Part shown: positions 61,131 through 64,000 of the stretch, piece after piece
Numbering within the stretch: the stretch's first letter is position 1
Layout of the letters: each line of letters opens with the position of its first letter
Source: Streptomyces buecherae
Lineage (GTDB): Bacteria > Actinomycetota > Actinomycetes > Streptomycetales > Streptomycetaceae
Assembly: GCF_014295035.1 (NCBI RefSeq)
Contig: NZ_CP060404.1
Coordinates: 6,798,501-6,862,500 of the forward strand
DNA length: 64,000 bases
Reading direction: 5' to 3'
Made by a program: the position numbers and the translations under genes
Notes under the pieces: generated by a model
Database searches by the model: none
What the model saw: the letters and a program-made list of their open reading frames with translations, nothing else
What the model was told of the DNA's origin: nothing

Positions 61131-61371
61131 GCTCCGCTGCCGAAGCGACCACCGGCTTCCCGCGCGGACGCCGAACGCCGGAGGCCGAACGGGGCGCGGC
61201 CATCGACCGGGGCCTCGGCCGCGGCGCCGGGGGCGAGGCCCGGTGGCGGCCCCACCCCCATGCGAGAGCGAGGCCGGCTCGGGCCAGACCCGGGGCCGGC
61301 CGCTGACCACCACGACAGTTGATGCGTACGACACGACGGGCGATGCGGGTATGACGGACGCGACGGGCACC
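61131..61371. other. hisI-trpE spacer
   Basis: 240 bp with no gene. I looked for a Trp-codon-rich leader peptide with a following terminator, as reported for some Streptomyces trpE genes, and found no TGG cluster. No clear promoter was recognised, so trpE may be read from the hisI promoter. Confidence 0.4.
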
Positions 61372-62949
61372 ATGGACCGCGAGACCTTCCGGAAGCTGGC
61401 GGCGGACCGCCGCGTCATCCCCGTCAGCCGCAGGCTGCTGGCGGACGGCGACACTCCGGTCGGCCTCTACCGCAAGCTGGCGGGCTCCCCCGACGAGGCC
61501 ACCAGCGGCCCCGCCGGCGGGGCGGGCGGCGCCGACGAGGCGAGCTGGGTCGGCCGGCCCGGCACCTTCCTCCTGGAGTCCGCGGAGAACGGCCGCTCCT
61601 GGTCCCGCTACTCCTTCATCGGCGTGCGCAGCGCCGCCACCCTCACCGAGCGCGACGGCCAAGCGCACTGGCTCGGCGCCCCGCCGGTCGGCGTCCCCGT
61701 CGACGGCGACCCGCTCACCGCCCTGCGCGCCACCGTCGAGGCCCTGCACACCCCCCGCGACCTGGGCGGGCTCATCCACCTCCCGCCGTTCACCGGCGGC
61801 ATGGTCGGCTACCTCGGCTACGACATCGTGCGCCGGTTGGAGAAGATCGGCGACACCGGCCGGGACGACCTGCGCCTGCCCGAGCTGACGATGCTGCTCA
61901 CCTCGGACCTCGCCGTGCTCGACCACTGGGACGGCACGGTCCTCCTGATCGCCAACGCGATCAACCACAACGACCTGGCCACCGGCGTCGACGAGGCGTA
62001 CGACGACGCCATCGCCCGGCTCGACGCGATGACCGCCGACCTGGCCCGCTCGGTGCCCACCAGCCCCACCGTGCTGCCGGCCGCCGAACTGCCGGAGTTC
62101 ACCGCGCTGTGGGGTGGCGAGGCGTACATGGACGTGGTGCGCGACATCAAGGAGCGCATCCACGCCGGCGAGGCGTTCCAGGTGGTGCCCTCGCAGCGGT
62201 TCGAGACGCCCTGCCAGGCCAGCGCGCTCGACGTGTACCGGGTGCTGCGGGCCACCAACCCGAGCCCGTACATGTACCTCTTCCGCTTCCCCGACGCGAA
62301 CGGCACCGGTGCCTTCGACGTCGTGGGCTCCAGCCCGGAGGCGCTGGTCAAGGTCGAGGACGGGTACGCGATGCTGCACCCGATCGCCGGCACCCGGCCG
62401 CGCGGGGCGACGCCGCAGGAGGACGCCGCGCTCGCCGAGGAACTGCTGGCCGACCCCAAGGAGCGGGCCGAGCACCTGATGCTCGTCGACCTCGGGCGCA
62501 ACGACCTGGGCCGGGTGTGCGAGCCGGGCAGCGTGGAGGTCGTGGACTTCATGTCGATCGAGCGCTACAGCCACGTCATGCACATCGTCTCCACCGTCAC
62601 CGGAACCCTGGCCCCCGGCCGCACCGCCTTCGACGTGCTCACCGCCTGCTTCCCCGCCGGCACCCTCTCCGGCGCGCCCAAGCCACGGGCCATGCAGATC
62701 ATCGAGGAACTCGAACCCACCCGGCGCGGCCTGTACGGCGGGTGCGTCGGCTACCTCGACTTCGCCGGCGACTCGGACACCGCCATCGCCATCCGGACCG
62801 CCCTGCTCCGCGACGGCCGGGCGTACGTGCAGGCGGGCGCGGGCGTCGTCGCCGACTCCGATCCGGCGGCCGAGAACACCGAGTGCCGCAACAAGGCGGC
62901 GGCCGTGCTGCGCGCCGTCAGCACGGCGGGCCGGCTGCGGCGGGCGTAG
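61372..62949 (+). CDS. trpE: Anthranilate synthase component I TrpE
   Basis: Converts chorismate plus ammonia to anthranilate. The inferred start ATG 61372 gives 525 residues; ATG 61351 (532) is equally possible, and neither has a clear binding site. An N-terminal domain with the feedback-tryptophan site LLESAENGRSWSRYSF precedes the chorismate-binding domain: AGEAFQVVPSQRF, GSSPEALVKV, HPIAGTRPRG, LVDLGRNDLGRV and AGTLSGAPKPRAMQIIEEL. All conserved residues are present, so it should be feedback-sensitive and active with a separate glutaminase. Confidence 0.96.
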   Translation: MDRETFRKLAADRRVIPVSRRLLADGDTPVGLYRKLAGSPDEATSGPAGGAGGADEASWVGRPGTFLLESAENGRSWSRYSFIGVRSAATLTERDGQAHWLGAPPVGVPVDGDPLTALRATVEALHTPRDLGGLIHLPPFTGGMVGYLGYDIVRRLEKIGDTGRDDLRLPELTMLLTSDLAVLDHWDGTVLLIANAINHNDLATGVDEAYDDAIARLDAMTADLARSVPTSPTVLPAAELPEFTALWGGEAYMDVVRDIKERIHAGEAFQVVPSQRFETPCQASALDVYRVLRATNPSPYMYLFRFPDANGTGAFDVVGSSPEALVKVEDGYAMLHPIAGTRPRGATPQEDAALAEELLADPKERAEHLMLVDLGRNDLGRVCEPGSVEVVDFMSIERYSHVMHIVSTVTGTLAPGRTAFDVLTACFPAGTLSGAPKPRAMQIIEELEPTRRGLYGGCVGYLDFAGDSDTAIAIRTALLRDGRAYVQAGAGVVADSDPAAENTECRNKAAAVLRAVSTAGRLRRA

Positions 62950-63064
62950 ATCGGGCCGGCCACCCCGTCGCCCGCGCGGCCGACGCGGCGGCGCCGGCCC
63001 AGGTGAGCGGGCCGGCCACCCCCGCGCGACCTGCCGCACCACCCGGTGAGGGATAGTGGTAGGC

Positions 63065-63742
63065 GTGAGTACAGCCGCCGTACCCCAGCCCCGTAGCCAG
63101 GCCGAGGCCGCCGCACGCGCCGGACGCGGCGCCGCCGCGGGCAGGCTAACCAAGCTCAGCCTCGCCGCCGGGCTGCTGTTCGCCGCGCTCGGCGCCGCCC
63201 TGGTGCTCCTCGCGTCCGGCCGCACCTGGGCCGAGGGGAACGCCGCCTTCGCCCAGGGCGACCTGCGCCGCACGGTCGACGGACAGGACATCACCGGCCT
63301 GCCCGGGGCGCTGGCGATCGTGGGCCTGGCCGCCCTGGTCGCGGTGTTCGCGGTGCGCGGGCTCGGCCGGTACGCGGTCGCCGGCATCCTCGCCCTGTGC
63401 GGCGTCGGCACCGCCGTCGGCTCGCTGCTGGCCCTGGACGACACCGCCGCCCTGGAGGCCAAGGCCGCCGAGACCACCGGCATCACCGACACCGCCATCC
63501 ACGGCGTCACCTACACGCCCTGGCCCTGGGCGGCGTTCGCCGGCGGCGTGCTGATCTTCCTGGCCGGCCTCCTCGCGCTGGGCTACGGCCGCGCCTGGCC
63601 CGCCATGTCGGGCCGGTACGAGCGCGCCGGCGGCGACCGCCCGCGCCCGCGCCGCGGCCGGCCCGCGCCCGACCCCGACCGGCCCGAGGAACTGTGGAAG
63701 GCCCTGGACCGGGGCGAGGACCCCACCGGCCGCGAGAGCTGA
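63065..63742 (+). CDS. Tryptophan-associated transmembrane protein (TIGR02234 family)
   Basis: The protein has 225 residues from GTG 63065 (a GTG at 63056 is in frame). GATAGT (63052-63057) lies 7 nt upstream, so it is probably leaderless. Four hydrophobic helices are seen: about residues 28-51, 80-97, 103-124 and 150-173, followed by a basic Arg/Pro-rich tail. Members of this family sit in actinobacterial trp clusters between trpE and trpC. Function unknown; the position right after trpE is the main evidence. Confidence 0.85.
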   Translation: MSTAAVPQPRSQAEAAARAGRGAAAGRLTKLSLAAGLLFAALGAALVLLASGRTWAEGNAAFAQGDLRRTVDGQDITGLPGALAIVGLAALVAVFAVRGLGRYAVAGILALCGVGTAVGSLLALDDTAALEAKAAETTGITDTAIHGVTYTPWPWAAFAGGVLIFLAGLLALGYGRAWPAMSGRYERAGGDRPRPRRGRPAPDPDRPEELWKALDRGEDPTGRES

Positions 63743-64000
63743 GCCCGCGCCGGCGACGCCGGCCCGCACCCGGGCCGAGCCGCCCCGGCATCCCGCCGCG
63801 TCGGACGCCGGCGACCCTGCGTAGCCCCGGCCGCCGCCAGGGTGAGCGGGGCCGCGGGCCCCGGCCCGTACGCCGGCCTCCCACTCGGCCCACCCCAGGC
63901 TGATCTCGCGGCGACGCGTCAGCGACAATGGACGCACGAGCCCCATGCCCCGATCCCGGGGGCATCTCCCCGTCAACCCCGCTCAGGCGGCCTCTGGTCG
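63743..64000. other. Window end: spacer and probable promoter of next gene
   Basis: A 7-bp GC hairpin (63847-63863) may end the preceding gene. GACAAT at 63924-63929 could be a -10 for the next, probably trp-related, gene, whose start could be ATG 63928 or 63945; only about 18-24 codons are visible and none is recognisable. Confidence 0.3.

Noticed and set aside
61131..61371. Attenuator with Trp leader peptide before trpE
   Set aside because: No run of TGG codons and no terminator/antiterminator pair could be found.
1..64000. tRNA, rRNA, CRISPR array or insertion sequence
   Set aside because: Reading all spacers showed no cloverleaf-like or CCA-preceding segments, no repeat-spacer array and no transposase.

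Overview
The window is high-GC actinobacterial DNA, almost certainly from a Streptomyces or very close relative. The evidence is strong third-position GC, many GTG starts, GTGA/ATGA stop-start overlaps, several leaderless-type promoters, and the order rsmH-ftsL-ftsI-murE-murF-mraY-murD-ftsW-murG-ftsQ-ftsZ-pgeF-yggS-sepF-yggT-divIVA, followed later by ileS, lspA, dnaE, the his operon and trpE. No tRNA, rRNA, CRISPR array, transposase or integrase was recognised.

Layout. 1-111 is the start of a leftward gene that runs off the window (possibly a beta-carbonic anhydrase). 497-19816 is the division and cell wall (dcw) cluster plus the polar-growth gene divIVA, all rightward, ending in a 17-bp terminator hairpin. 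20129-23515 is ileS on the minus strand with a T-box leader; its enzyme has a swapped class I signature (GAHH in place of HIGH). 23904-26897 holds a DksA/TraR-type zinc-finger protein with a histone-H1-like tail, lspA and an RluD-type pseudouridine synthase. 27262-37048 is a mixed housekeeping block: Na+/H+ antiporter, MscS channel, dienelactone hydrolase-like protein, Tat-exported PhoD phosphatase, two DsbA-like membrane-anchored thioredoxin proteins, a membrane protein and a DUF2252 protein. 37240-40782 is dnaE. 41198-49720 carries small proteins, an NYN-domain protein, an ABC exporter pair, a DUF2567 protein, YbaK, a Lon-N-domain protein and a large membrane protein with a repeat-rich cytoplasmic part.

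49875-55913 is the histidine operon hisD-hisC-hisB-(54-aa membrane protein)-hisH-priA-ridA-hisF, tightly packed with overlapping starts and stops. After hisF there is a small accessory insert: a GntR/UTRA repressor and a divergent HATPase-type protein around three identical TCTCTAGAGA palindromes, then the first part of another gene cut by a second copy of the last 147 bp of hisF. It is followed by a VapBC-like toxin-antitoxin pair whose antitoxin frame carries a nonsense codon. This is the only clearly accessory stretch and looks like the scar of an integrative element or of a recombination at the hisF 3' end.

58523-63742 returns to the conserved his/trp neighbourhood: a TIGR03085-type protein, a secreted/anchored septum-formation-like protein, hisI (with a 27-bp tandem repeat in its 5' coding region), trpE and the tryptophan-associated membrane protein. 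The most notable points are the hisF 3' duplication with the GntR module, the GXHH IleRS with T-box control, the nonsense antitoxin beside an intact toxin, the 359-residue N-terminal tail of FtsI, the hisI minisatellite, and the unlisted 54-aa membrane protein inside the his operon.
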